A stretch of DNA of 64,000 nucleotides, taken from contig JAKJHU010000066.1 of assembly GCA_022316685.1 (NCBI GenBank), forward strand, positions 3,761,140 through 3,825,139, in the 5' to 3' direction. Shown here piece after piece: positions 1 through 13,409 of this stretch. Made by a program: the position numbers and the translations under genes. The notes beneath the pieces are model-generated. The model was not told the DNA's origin. It saw only the letters and a program-made list of their open reading frames with translations, and made no database searches. The stretch's first letter is position 1, and each line of letters opens with the position of its first letter. Origin of the DNA: Progne subis subis (lineage: Eukaryota > Chordata > Aves > Passeriformes > Hirundinidae).

Positions 1-1155
1 GCAGCCTGCCTGGCTCTGCCTTTACCACCAGCCTTAGGATGGTTGCAGACCACAGCTTCTCCATGTGGCCATGCAGAGAGCAAATTCTGCCATTTAAAAT
101 CATTCGCACTTTTGAAGAAAGCCATCTTTCAAAACTTGTAATAACTCTGCGTGTTTCTAGAACAGGCTAATGAGAAACATGCTCACACCAGGGCTGTAAA
201 CTGTCATTTCTAAATTGGAAAACCAAATGAACTGCAGATAGAGAGCTATTGCGCTGCTCCAAGATGCCTCCTTCTAATTAGGTGCTGGAAGTTTCAGAAT
301 GTTTTCAAATCTTGGACTGCTCCATCCTTCCCAGATTTACTGATCGGAAGAACTGAGGGCAATTTCCTCGTCGAACTGGGAAGAAGAAGAACAGAGGAGT
401 TTAATGTCTTCACATTTTTAAGTAAGAACTTGGGAATCAGGAAAGAACAAACCCAGAATTCAATGACTTAGATAACAACTGTAGATGGAAGAGCATCTGA
501 TTACACTTAGGTTTCTGCAGTTAAAAATTAAGTGTTCTGTAATCCTCCAGAGAAAATCAGGGGAATGACACATCAGTGACTTTAAGCGCTACTCTTACAA
601 GCCTCCTAATTCATGTTTTTATTTGACGTTGATGGGACCACTTGAATGAGTAAAGTTTTGTCTGCAATTAAGACACTGCAAGAATGAAGTTTATGAAGGC
701 TTTGTTTTGCTGTTGAATAATTGTAGTGATTTACAGGTGGTTTAGCTGCATTTAAACACTTACCAGGAAACCCTCTGTCATCCAGTGAAGAATTCCTGCA
801 GAATTCCTGCACTTGGAATGATATGAAAACTGTCTGTGACTCCAAGTGATAACTGTGGCACTTCATCCCATTAATCAGGGATAATCAGAGAGAACACGCA
901 CTGGGTGCAACTTGGAAAGACTTTCATGGTGAACTAATGATTCTGTCCAGGAAATTCATTAAAAGTAAGTCCTACTGCTTCCTTTGCATGCCCTGCCATA
1001 ACAGGAGCCATGTAAATGGATTTTGTTAGAGCTGGACTCACGACAGCTTTATGATCCATCTGAAAGGCAGAGCCAGCCTGGAATCTGCAGAATCTGCAGA
1101 CAATGGCCTGTGAGAACATCCCAGCTGACAAACTGCTCAACTCACTGTAACTTTC

Positions 1156-1160
<5 letters not shown>
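1..1160. other. Unique noncoding sequence, nothing recognised
   Basis: This A+T-rich stretch has no repeat family, RNA gene or exon that I recognise. The longest open frames are about 100 codons or less and have no family resemblance. Confidence 0.6.

Positions 1161-1200
<40 letters not shown>
1161..1200. repeat. Poly-T tract, 40 bp
   Basis: An uninterrupted run of 40 T is followed directly by 'AATAATAAAATG'. On the minus strand it would be a poly-A tract, but the adjacent sequence shows no AATAAA placed as in a processed retrocopy, and no gene body is recognisable. It may be simple homopolymer expansion, and its length may be imprecise because such runs are prone to sequencing error. Confidence 0.95.
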
Positions 1201-1204
<4 letters not shown>

Positions 1205-4200
1205 ATAAAATGTGGAGCCAAAGGAAGATGACAGAGTGACAAGTCTGCAGAAAGGCTCTGTCTGTACCATGGGAAGGGACTGTGTGAACTTCCTACTTAA
1301 CATCTGGCCATGGATCTCATTTATGAGCTGCTGCAGACACCCCATGGCATGAAGGAGATGGAGGAGCCACTGTGAAATTATCTGTCAACTGAAAAACCAA
1401 TTAATACTAACTGCAGTGAGAAAGAACTGTCTACCCAGACAGAAACTGGGATTGTGAAGTCAGTTACACATGTCTTTAAGGGACTGTTTGGTTTTTTTTT
1501 TTTTTTGGGTCATTTTCAACTTGAACTTAAACCACAGTTATTGGGGAAAAGCTGCTTTATCTTTTCTTTTTCTGCATCATCAATCCCCCAGCGTTTTCAC
1601 CACCAGTTTAATGAATTCCAACTATCAAGAGAGCTCATCCGCTCTGTAATTTGTCTTTTTTTGTTCCCTTCACTAAACAAGCAGGAAAAATGTTTTTAAT
1701 TTGCAAGGCTGAATAAATACCTACTGTGTTTGCCAAGACTTTATTGACATTCATGGCTGTCTACAAAGCTGACTGACTTTTCACAGAGATGGTTTATCTC
1801 CTCGAGTAAAAAAAATAAACCTGCCCTAACAGGCAGATGTTAATCTTCCATGATAAAATAAATAAAAAGCAGCAGTTCAATAAATAATCCTGTGGCTAGT
1901 GAAGGCCCTTCGTTCAGGATATGGTCCCAGAGCAGATTTTTATTGACAGCAAGATCACAGAGCACTGGGACACCCTCCAGTGCTCACTGCTGTCCTCTGA
2001 TGCTACACTTCTTGTCACCTTCAGCAGAACCAATACGACTGCCTGTGGGCTACAAAATTCATTCAAATGATTCTAATACAAAGAAAAAAAATTAATCTTT
2101 TCTTTTCTTGACAGAGTTATTTTCAGTCATCTGGTTTTCCACACGTTCAGGGAAGAGGTGGCACTGCATTGCTGCTGGGCTGGAAATGAATGGCTGGGAG
2201 CAGGTAGAAACTGATTAAGCTGGCACTAGCAAAAGACATGAACTGTGGAATTACACCTTGGATAGCATCAAATCCCATCTCTCTTGCTCAGCTGGTCATG
2301 AGGAGTTGAGATGAGTTTCAGCCTGCAAGGAAACACAGTTCTTGAACTTTCACGAGAAAATCAATACACTGAACTCTGAGGTTCTTACTCAAGTTTTACT
2401 GGATTTTTACACAAGGCTCAACCTTCCCCACAGGCCTGTTTGCCTGGATTTTTCCACTTGAATTCCTCTCACTGAACAATTGTCATCTTAAAATGAGCAA
2501 GGTGCAAGAAACAATCAAAGCCTCCACAGCTGGAATTTAGTATCATCAGAAGGTCTGTGGTGGCTTGATATAAACAGTAAGGAAAAAAAAAGCATTTGGG
2601 TCATTTGGGAGGAAAATAATGACACACCATTACTGAAAAGATTCCTACACTGATGACAGTACTTCACATTCCTTCCTGTGCTTTGTTTAGCTGCACTGAG
2701 AAATGCTGTGAAGTGAAGAGAGCTGGGGAACGTTCCTCTGGAACAGGCAAAGTGCCCTCAAATGAAGGCAATTATTTCCCACTAGTGAAACATCCAGTTT
2801 ACCCATTATGCAGGCACTCCATGCATTTATCTTAGTACTTCTGAAGCTCCTCAAAGCTTTGAGCAGGAAAGGCCTGACGGCTACAAGGTATTTACAATAA
2901 CTGATACCAAGGAAGGACATGGATGTGCTATACCTGAGAAAAAAACAGCCTCTACCTTGTACAGCTTCATTTGTGTACCTCTGGAACAATTCATTACTGA
3001 CGGGTTTGTCCTCAGAATATGGAAGAAGAAAACACCAGAAGCCATTTGAATGAGTCTCCTCTGTGTTGTTCTGCGAAGAGATGAATTAAAACACAACTTG
3101 AGAATAATTTTTCTTTTCCTCCAGGTTTTACACAGACTTTTTAACCACATTATGACTCCTCACTTTACACAATCTGTACTTGTGTGAGCGCACTCAGAGC
3201 CAGAACAGGCAATCGAGGTGTGCCACTAACCCATCACTAAATGCAGGCATCATGTTCCTTATGGAAAGAGTAATTTTGGATTAGAGCTCACCAAAAATCC
3301 ACCAAAAAAATTACTGCTTTGTTTCATAACAAAATGTGTGTGTAGGCACTCCTTGTGAGATGTATCCAAAGATACATCTCAACCTCCTGGCAGAACCCCT
3401 CGAGCTGCAGTCCTCTTGTGCACTGACTGTGGCAGTGGTGCCACAGGGAACTAATTCTTTGTGGAGGCAGAATCCATAAATAGCAGGTGCCAGAGAATCA
3501 CCTGCTGCAGAGAGCAACATCCTTGACGTAGAAGTTGTCTCAGATTTACTCTGAACTCTGTTTTGAAACCTCATCAGGCTGATTTTGGGGATTAGCGGGG
3601 AAGGAAATCCTAAAAATACAAACACAGGCTCATCAAGCTGGGGGAAAGGCAGTAAGATGTTTTTGTGACAAAGGCTTCACGATATGAATTATGCATTACC
3701 AAAAACTGACTTCAGTCTGGATGGGAAGAGGGAGATTTCTGTGCATCCAAATCCCGGCACAACGGGCACTAGCTGCTGCGCAGGGAAATTATATTCATCC
3801 TGTACAAACATTATCCATTTGAGAATCCTCCTCTCCTTTTTGCCTGTGTATTATTTTTGTGCTAATTGTGAGAATTTTAGGCAGAAAACCACAAATAACC
3901 TGTGAAATCCTTGGAATCAGTCTCCATTCAATTCAGAGAGGGCTACTGAAACCATAAGGAAGCAGGAACAGTTTGGCTTCAGCTTCCCTCTATTTCTGTC
4001 CACATTCCCACCCTGTGCCCATCACCATAGCAGCTGACTGCTCCTTCTTCAAAACACCAACCTTTGGGGCAGCAGAGGCAGGAAAACAGTGGGGTTTTTT
4101 TTCCCAAAAGGATCACCATTTGCTAGATAAAAGCAGCTGATGTTGTGTTTTAGAAATTGGACAGGACAGCCACAATAAAAAATGTAATTCCCTGTTGATT

Positions 4201-5149
4201 GCTGAGGTATGTTAATGAGGGTATGATAATGAAGCAGCCACCCACAACAGAACTCACTGTTGATTGTCCATGTCTTACATTACAAAAACAATTCTTTTCA
4301 TTGCCACCACTGCCTCACGCTTTTAAAATCATCTCAGTGGGGTCTGGGAGAAAAACAATAGCCATTAAGAATTAAAAAAACCCAAAATATTTCTTCAGCT
4401 TAAAATAGTTCTTCTGAATTACAGCTTTTGGGACGTAAGAGCGATGAGCATCATTTTTAGCAACTCCCCTGGCACCGTGGCTGTTATGCAAGTTTCAAGA
4501 GAAGCTCTAATCCCACCACTGAGCAGAAATCCCCCTGTCATGAAGCACTCCAAAGCCACACCTGCTGTTCGTATCCTCGTGCCACGAGCTGGACCACAGC
4601 CACTTGTGTCCCTACAAAGTGAGCTCTCAAAACCAGGCACCCGCTTGCGCCGCTGCCCCTCCGCTTATCTCCAGCCCTGGATTAATTTGTGCTGCTCCAC
4701 ACATCAGCGTGGCACTTTGTCTGTCAAAGCATGGAAAGTGACCTGGAAGGAACTGCTCTTGTGAGTCTTTAAAAAATAATAAAGAGCATGAAAGCATTTA
4801 TTAGTCTGTGGGGGTTTTTTTTTGGTGTTTTTTTTTGTCTGATATAACACAAACTCCCGACTACTCCACGATTACCCAAGAGGAAGCGAAATTAAAATTA
4901 TCACACAGAAAGAAGATAACAATTAAGAAAGATAGGAAGTTCAATCAGACCACTTCAAGTTTTAACCTCAGTTTAATTCCCACGCCTCAGGAACAAACTG
5001 CAGAGGACCTTTCAGTCAGAGACAAATGTTCTGTACTCCTCCCATCATTTATGACACTGCAAAAAAACCCTGAAACCCAAGCCAGGAATATTTTCAGAGT
5101 GAAACAAAGCACTTCAGAACCTTCCCTTGTTATGATGAAGAAGCAGAGA
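1201..5149. other. Unique noncoding sequence with T-runs
   Basis: No gene or repeat family is recognised here. There are T-runs at 1,492-1,506 and a pair at 4,815-4,836. Open frames reach 116 codons (4,808-5,158, plus strand), but that one begins in the T-runs, giving a Phe-rich start, and resembles no known protein. Confidence 0.55.
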
Positions 5150-5173
5150 ATTCTGTGATTCTGTGATTCTATG
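5150..5173 (+). repeat. CR1-type terminal octamer repeat, orphan tail
   Basis: Three consecutive 8-bp units, ATTCTGTG, ATTCTGTG and ATTCTATG, match the (ATTCTRTG)n microsatellite at the 3' end of avian CR1 LINEs. The sequence upstream does not clearly align to a CR1 body. It is therefore either a very short, decayed CR1 insertion or an independent microsatellite. Confidence 0.55.
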
Positions 5174-7952
5174 AAGCAGAAATCAGTATTTTTTAAAGAT
5201 ATTCACTTCCTACATTCTGCTGCTGCACAGTGACAAATAAATATGCCAGATACATTTATATATTACATACTTCATAGCAGGAAGAACAACAAGTGCAGAG
5301 ATCTTATTCCATCAATATAATGATAACAGAATTTTTCTACCTTTCAATTTACACAGATTTATAAGCAGGTTTTCCCTCAAACAACATGTTCTTCTTCTGC
5401 CACATGCAGGATGCCCTCTTGACATCAGCACCTGGAATTTATGAAAAGGTTTATTTAAATGCATGTTTGCATTTCCACTTCAGCCTCCCCTCATGAAATG
5501 CAGAGAAGTCACATGGTTATGGTAAAAATAAAGATTTTAGGGATTGTTCAATGCCCTGTTAGCCATGCTAGGGACTGGAAGATCCAGGAGATGAGAGGGA
5601 TCTTCACTGCATGCTGAGCAAGGATCATCTGGATCAACTGGGGAGCATCTGGCAGTGCTGTAATCAATTACATCTGCACAACCACGCACAGCTTAGAATA
5701 TTTACTGTCCCTTACTCCTCAACCCCTTTTACTACTCAGTTTGTGCATGTGACTTCTGGGACAGGACAGTCACATCATGAGGATAAAGCAGACACTGTGT
5801 TTCAATGATAAACACTGATGCTGGCACATGCCATGGAAATTACAGAGCTAATTAGAGGACAACATAATGCTCCATGTATTGAACACAGCCAGGCAAGGGA
5901 CAGGAAAAGGGGGTGTCGGATTCTGGAAACAAATTTGTTTTACAGGCTAGTTTTTGCTTTGATCTACAACATCCGTTAAACAACTTTAGTTGCGTTAGAA
6001 AAATATGTTGCTGTCCATCAGGACACATAACATACATATATCTGAATTACTCTGATCTTTTTCGTCTCCTCTCCACAACTGGCTCCACCTTTTGAAGCTA
6101 CAAACAAGGTCAGCATCTCAAAACTGGAGCATTAAAGGACGGATGAAGTTCTGATTACCTTTTGGGACTGAGAAACTCAGTTTGTGCAATAGGATTTTTA
6201 CCTTCCCAGTGATTTCCAAGGAAGGAAACTACTGTAGCAGGACAGAGTCCCTGTCATGGATCAAGACACACTGATCTAGAATCTTCATATAAAACAGAAT
6301 AAAATGAGCTTAGTTCCTAGTTTATTGCCTGACGCAGGAAAGAGAGACATAAAAAAAGGAGAAAGTATAAGGAATGGTAAGAAAATAAAACCTGATATAA
6401 AGGCAGATTAACAGCCTTTCTACTGTAGGCATCACAGGAAGATAAAGTTTTAAAACTAGAGACTTAAATACAAAGGTGTTTTTGTGGCATTTATAGAGGG
6501 TTGGCATGGGAGAAAGCTGCTTTCTGCTAACACAGAAATGAGCTGCAGCAGATTGTTATCAATCCATGTGCACAAGCCACACAAACATCCTGGAAGGAAA
6601 ACAAAATGATGCACACAGGTGCAGGTCTGGAACTTGACTACAGAAGAGAGAGAGAATAATCAAATCCATCACTGCAATGGAAATCTGTCAGGAGAGAAGA
6701 TGCAGAATGCGCACACAGAGAACATAACATCACTGTGCAATTAAAAATGTGATTAAGAAAGACCACAAAACCCCCAGAATCATGATCATCCAGTTAGGAC
6801 GGAATCGCAAATGGAAACATGATTGATGCTGTTGTAAGCTTCACCAGTGTAAAAAAGGAAGAATGAAAAATCAGTGTTAATATCCAGTTAAGAAAAAGCC
6901 ACTAGAAACATCGAAGTTTCCAATGAATTCAAGAGGCAGATGTCAGTCTGGAAGTGGTGTACGACAGAATCAGAGGGGAACCCTAAATTGCAAATGACTG
7001 GTATAACTCCCTAATTATAAAAATGTGGCCATTACCAAACTAAGGAAAAATAAACCTAAAAAACCCCTAGTGATTCAGTCAATGAGAGATTTCACTGTTT
7101 ATTCTGCCAGTATTCAAGTTCTCCTGTTTGTAACAGACATACTAAGTTAATTCATCAATTACTAAATGAGTTCAGTTAGTTCACAGCATGTAATTAATTT
7201 ATTCTCCTCTGTTAACAGGCACATCCTAATGTCACTTTGTACTATTTCGCAAATTCAAATAAATTTACTAGATGCAATGAGAAAAAGGGAATTTTCAAGG
7301 CAGAAAATAAAACTGCAGCAAAGACAGATGCAAAACCTACGGAGATAATGTACAACACAAATAGCATCTGGCAGCAAGGTCCTTTCCCTGCCCAGCAGTG
7401 CTGACTGTTCTGAATTAACTTTCTTGTGGTTGGAACAGGTCTGGGATGTTGGGTGCAGGAATGTGGCAGCTGCCAGCCCATGGTGGTGTCCCCACAGCCA
7501 TTTCCCTGCAGCTGGACTAACTTCTCATTTCCCTCACCCCTTCCAGTCCTTTGCAAAGTTTCATCAAGAGATCTCTTTTTTCATGGAATACTCTGGATTT
7601 CTTTGCGGTTTTAACAGTGCCCAAGGAAATTCACTCAAGAGGAAATTCACTCCCCATAATTCCTACTGTAGCCACTGTGAAGGTTAAAAGGATTAAATGG
7701 TTGAAGTGATGACTGGGATAATAAAGTATGTGCTGTGTAATGCCAGCTGCACAGGCTTTGACAGAGTAAAGCTTTAGAAAAAAAAAAAAAAATAGAAGAG
7801 GAAAAACTTTAAATATAAAACCTGACAGTCCCTTGAACACATCTGCACTCCCATGTCCACATGTAAAGCAAGAGCTGGGAGGAAAGCTCTGGATGGGTGT
7901 TGGGATGGAGGTTTCAGGCAGCACCTGCAGCAGTGCAAGGTGGGAGCATGGA
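5174..7952. other. Unique noncoding sequence
   Basis: Nothing recognisable as an exon, RNA gene or interspersed repeat. There is a 14-bp A-run at 7,779-7,792. Open frames are under about 105 codons and lack family resemblance. Confidence 0.55.
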
Positions 7953-7995
7953 GCAAGTTAAGCATCCAGCAAGTTAAGCATCCAGCAAGTTAAGC
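7953..7995 (+). repeat. 16-bp tandem repeat, about 2.7 copies
   Basis: The unit GCAAGTTAAGCATCCA occurs at 7,953-7,968 and 7,969-7,984 without mismatch. A partial third copy of 11 bases follows from 7,985. The perfect identity suggests a recent local duplication. No function is evident. Confidence 0.9.
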
Positions 7996-8282
7996 TGGAT
8001 CTGCCTCTCACACTCCCCCCAACCCTTCCAGCACAGAGGGAAAATAGCACAAAGTGAAAATAGTGCACCCTCAGCCAAGGAGGGGAATCAGCTGAACCAT
8101 GGTAACAGTAATGGACTGCAATTACAGCTTCATTAACAGGAAAATTAAGTTAGGTTTCCATCAGTACCATGCCATAAGATTTTTTTTGTGTTGGTGCAAC
8201 ACACACTGGGCTGGAGCTCTGGGAAGGCCAGTCCTGTTTCCTGGGTGATGCAGCACCAGGCAGGGAGACATGGCTGTCCACA

Positions 8283-9191
8283 GTGTCCCCTGCCATGAGA
8301 CTGGGAATCTGCAGGCATCAGCCACATGGCCTGTCTCAGTTCTGCCCAGATTTTGGCAGGATTAAGGTGCCTAGACTCTGGAGTGATAGAACTTTCTATT
8401 TGGTACCTGCTGGGGCATCAGCATGTGCTGTACCACAAAGGTGTCTCAGCTGGCTTGAAGGAACCTGCTTCTTATGCAGACTTTTCTGCCATCAAAAAGC
8501 AGCCTAAACACCACTAAGTGCCCTGGAAGAGCCTGAAATCCACCAAAGTCCATGCCAACACCACAGCCCTTTCCAGAACAAGGCTGCACAAGGCCCTGAT
8601 GGTCACCACCTTCCACTGGACACTGAAGCACCACCTGGAAAGCAGGAGAGATCCTTTCTGTGCCCGTTCAGCCTTCAGCTTCACACCACTCTGGAGAACT
8701 GGAGCAGCACAGATGCAAAATGTGAGGCTGAACATGCCTCTGCATCATTTGTGTGGCTCCTGGTACCCAACAGGCTGTTCCACACCCACTCTGAGCTTCC
8801 CTGTGCTCCCTGCCAGGCACACACAACTTCAGAGCAACTGATGCCCAAATCCCTAATGTGTCACAAACAAGGTTCCTCTGGAGTGTCTCTCTTTCTCTCT
8901 CTCTCAGTGCTTATTCTCCTCAACACCTCAAGGGTCCCCCAGCCTTTTCAGTCTCATTCTGGTGGAAACAGAGCTCGGCCCTGTGATCCAGGACATTTTT
9001 TTCCATCACATGTAAGGAAACATTTCTTAATTCTGGCCCAGACAGTTGAGCTCCACATCCAAGGGCAAAAATCCAGCATGGATACAATGAACTGGGCATC
9101 TGTGTGCTTTAAAAGCTCAGTACTGGATATTTCTAAAGAGGGTGTATGGTGCATGTACAGGGGGACACAGCTAAGCATCATTTTGATCTGA
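8283..9191. other. GC-richer patch with overlapping open frames, unidentified
   Basis: This patch is richer in G+C than its neighbours. On the plus strand one frame stays open from 8,326 to 8,841 apart from a single TAA near 8,515, and another is open from 8,751 to 9,191 (146 codons). The translations show no domain that I recognise and no splice-site pattern that helps choose a frame. A CT-rich microsatellite lies near 8,885-8,906. It could be chance, an old retrocopy or unannotated transcribed sequence; the sequence alone does not decide. Confidence 0.25.
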
Positions 9192-10439
9192 AGCTTAAAA
9201 TACATAACCCTTCCTGAACTACTTCTGTATTTGCATGGAAAATTGGTGATATCCTTGATGAAAAATCAAGAATTAAAAGAATTTTCGAAGCGCTTAAAAG
9301 GACAGTTAAGAGAGAGAAGGAAAAATTGACTCAGACTACAGTACAGCATGGCAGTGAGACAAGGAATAAACGATGATTATGTTTGAGGTGTTGTAATTAA
9401 AGACAAACTGTAGCAGAACTGCTACAGCAGCCTGCTAATTCTATTACTAATCCTTACATCACACTTTTCCAGACTCCTTATGGATTTCCCTCTTAACAGC
9501 CTCTGCTTTATCAGCATTTTTTTGGCAAAAGGAATTACAGTAACTTCTGCTACGAGGGAGTAACTGTGTCAGGGGGCTGGTGAGGAATATTCTCTTGCAT
9601 TTCCAGACTGGAGCAGTACTCTGCTTACTGTGCTCTCTACAACACCTAATTGGAACAACCCTCATCCTGCCCTCAGGGCCATGGAAGTTGTATTAGGTTT
9701 CCAGTTAAGGTGAGAATAATGTGTATCCTGTGTGGATGTGACAAGATAGGCTAAACCAGCTGAAATAACTGAAGTAAAAATTCAAACTGAACTGTAAAAC
9801 ACCGTACAGATCTACAGAACAATGCAGACACAAAGCAAGAGATCAGAAGTCTGACAGACCATAGGAATCAGATTACAGAACTATGAAAATTCATTTAGAG
9901 CTGTATAATTAAGGCCAAACCACAAATATTTTTCTTCTCCTTAAATACAACAGCCCTCACTTCATGTGTCAGTACTGCTTTGTACCATTGCCCATGGGTA
10001 CAAACCTCTTTCTTTAAACACCCCAGTCTGAGATATTTTCAGATGCAAAGGAATGGAGGGCAAGGATTGGCCACAATGCCCCAATCAAACTTGTACATTT
10101 TTTTTTTCTGCCCAAATCCATAGTTCTGTATCCTAAAAGACAGATGCTGAGCATATCTGCTGCATCACTTCCCTGAACCCCTGCCAGCTCTATCTGCTCT
10201 CTGATATCCCCTGCAGAGATTTCCAACACACCGTGAGCCCTGCACAGCTCCGCCTCCGACCCTTCCTGTTAGGGACTCCTGAGCAATGGGTTTTATCTCA
10301 TTAATTCAGTGTTTTTTAGGAAACTACTTTTCCCTGCCAGTTTTTCAAACCCAGAGGAATTTTCTAGATGTGCAGTGACAGCGCATGAGTAATAGCTCCC
10401 TCATTAAACTACCAGGGAGTCATAAAACAAAACAAATTG
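9192..10439. other. Unique noncoding sequence
   Basis: A+T-rich and nothing recognised. There is a short T-run near 10,100. Confidence 0.55.
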
Positions 10440-10640
10440 TTCAGCTTCCCAGTGTTTTTCCGATTTGCTTTCCCTTTCCAAGTCCTGTAGTGCTCGCAAA
10501 CATCCAAACTATCTAAGTGACGTCATTTCTAGTCAGAATTCTTAAAGGAAACAACATGTCCTTCGCCTGTTGCTCAACCCTCTGGTATTCCTGCCGTCAT
10601 TTATTTGTGCCCTTGAGTAGTTTCAAGTAATTTTATTTTT
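10440..10640. promoter_or_regulatory. Candidate regulatory element with a palindromic CRE
   Basis: A perfect TGACGTCA palindrome, the consensus cAMP-response element bound by CREB/ATF factors, lies at 10,518-10,525. The surrounding 200 bp keeps a few CpGs and has no repeat signature. One 8-bp site can occur by chance, so this is a candidate only. Confidence 0.25.
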
Positions 10641-13409
10641 TTAAATCAAGAGCTAGTTGTGCCCATGTGAAACATGCACTTCCAAAACACACCATGAAAA
10701 GCTTGTCTGGCATGGGAGAGGAGCTGTGTTGTGTTTACTCTTGCTGGGAACAGGTTCTTTATACCATTTTGAAACCTGGGAGTCACAACTACAGACAACT
10801 ATACAGAGCAGTGATTCAAGAAGTATTTTAAAAGGCTGCACTTTCTCCATTGTTTTGTGACAATGAGACAAGGGTAAGATCTCAATCTCCTGTGTTTCTG
10901 TTCAGGATGAAGAACAAGATACCAGAACATGATACCAAAACAACTCTGTGAGGTGAAAAGGCTTATTAGAAGTATTTGCATTTAGTATTTATTTTGGCAG
11001 GATTGCAGAAGTGCTAACCACCATCGTTTTCAGAATAATCCTTCAAGGTGCTCTTGCAATCCTCACCCCTAAGATAGCAAAGGAAGGACTGAGTAGAGTC
11101 AGTCTGAGGTGACCTGAATTCAGTGTTTTTACTGAAAAATAGGGTTTGCTTCAGGAAAACTTCAGCTCCTTTCGCCTGAACAGAATCTGGGAGCCGCAGA
11201 ATGAAAACCATTTCAGACAGCCCGAATATCTCACACCACTGAGATTGAAATTCTTTTAAAATCTTCTAATGAGCAGCAGAAAGCAAAGGAATGAGATAAA
11301 CTGGGAGCTCCAGATCACAGTCCCTAACATGCCTGGCAGCCCTGAGGAGACCTATTGCACATGCCAGGCTCACTGACCTTGCAGATTTCTCCAGGATTAG
11401 AAAACAAACCAGCTGAAAGCTTATTCCCTTTTACAGGGAACTGTGCTCTCTATCTACAAGTAAATGTTTTGATGCTGATAAATAATTAGCAGCTTTCAAT
11501 ACACATCTGAGTCAGGCAAAGAAGTGGTGAACGTCAGGGAAAGACTACTTGAGCAAAAGGTGAGCAGAGACCCCAACCCAGAGCCTCAGGGATGCTCAAG
11601 AGCCTCACTGCTGATGATTTCACTACGAGTCAGGTATTCAAACACCTCTAAGGACACAGGCTGTCAGAATTTGCCTCTTTACACTGCTTTATAATCGGCA
11701 ACAAAGATGGGAACAACTTGCCAGCTTCGCTTGTCACATCATCCTTACGACAGAGTGCGGAGGTACCGCTGAGGAAGGGGGATTTCGTCAGGACTGAAAT
11801 ACATCGCAGACACCGTGGCAGATGGCACTGGGTGAACTGAAATGGAATTGAAAAGTTCAGGGTATTTTAGAGAAGGTTCATTTGAGATGAAATGAGGTAA
11901 CAGCTTAAGAAATACAGAACAGCCAAGGGAGACAAAAACATATCCTCTTCATCCTTCTCCCAACATACGGAGATGCTCAATTAACTAAAATGATTGTAAA
12001 TATTTTGGCATTTGCATCACGGCCACAACCGAATGCTGACTTGTCCTCATACCCTGGAACCTCCCCAGACACAGAGCCCCCACTGCCCTGCACGTTCTGC
12101 AGTCCAGAGGGTGAGGAAATCTCTCTTGTCATCTGTTTAAATGCAAAGCACAGATGAAGTGGGGAACCTCACGAGAATATGCCAAAGCCAAGACTGGGAA
12201 GGGTTAAGAAATTAAACCTTTGGATTATGCCCAAGATTATTAGATTAGCATGAAAGAGCTGAAATAACCCTTTGAATATTAAATAATTGTCCTCTACAGG
12301 GAGTCCCTCACCTCTCCCTAAAGTCTTTTGTACTGGCTGCTGCCAGAGATGTTGATGGAATGGGCACATCACAGGTCTGAGACTCTGCTGATAGCCTAAC
12401 TCAGTTCAACGTTTCAGGAACAAGCTTGCTGCTGAAGTAGAGTTTGGACAGCATTCCCAAAGCCACAGAGCCCATCAGGCCTGTGGATAGCTCCTCATTA
12501 AAAGAAGCAACAAGGAACAAAACCCCAACCTCTTTTCCAGGCGGTGAATGACACCAGCATGAGACTGACAACTTTCAGGATGAGGTCACCTCCGTTTCCC
12601 TTCAGAAATGAAGCTGGCAAGTACAATTAACAATAATTAAAAACTCCTTTCACAAAGGGACACTACACTTTTATTATCTCTGCTGAAGCCTAATCAAAAG
12701 CATCACAATGGGCTTGTTGATTTTTATTTTTTTTTTTAAAAACCAAGACACGATAAAAGACAGAAAGAAAACTGGCAATTAGGAACAGAAACCCTATTTT
12801 CTTAGGTGCCATAGTATTTTGGCTCAAAATACGTATTGTCCCCCAGCTTCCCTGAAAAGAAACTCTGTACTTACTCGATAGCCATGGGAAAATATAACCA
12901 AAAATTTTAATTTACCAAAAAAAAAAAAAAAAAGCTTTATGGATAAACAGAAGTGCTTGTGACACTGAAAGTTATATGGGAAGTATAAGCAACAAGCTGT
13001 AATCACAGTAATGTAAAATTCCTGGCGTTGGATCCAATGATTTTCTTCAGCACAGAGCTCCAAGTGCAGTAAGTTCCTTTGCATCCCAATTTACTGTTAA
13101 AAAATATAATTATATGAGAGCCAAACCCCATCCATGGATTCTGCTGCTCATCTACAGTGCAATAACAACTTTATAAACCCTTTAAAATGTTTTTATTTTC
13201 GCTCTGGACATTGAAGGTCCCACTGCTCTCTATCAGGGAAGGTATTCTGCTATCGGTGTCTCCCCGCATTACGCAGGCAGAACTGCCAGATCAGATTTAC
13301 CAGCAGAGCTTTTGGGTGCAGATTAAACCCTGTCAACTGGCTTTCACCCAGAAACTTGAGTGCTTAAATCACTTCTAAAAGTGTGATTACTTTTGAAAGA
13401 TTTAGTGTT
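10641..13409. other. Unique noncoding sequence
   Basis: No gene, RNA or interspersed repeat is recognised. There is a 17-bp A-run at 12,917-12,933. Open frames are under 90 codons. Confidence 0.55.

Noticed and set aside
1161..1200. Poly-A tail of a processed pseudogene on the minus strand
   Set aside because: There is no AATAAA at the expected distance and no recognisable gene body.
7953..7995. CRISPR-like repeat array
   Set aside because: The copies are directly adjacent with no spacers, and the genome is vertebrate.
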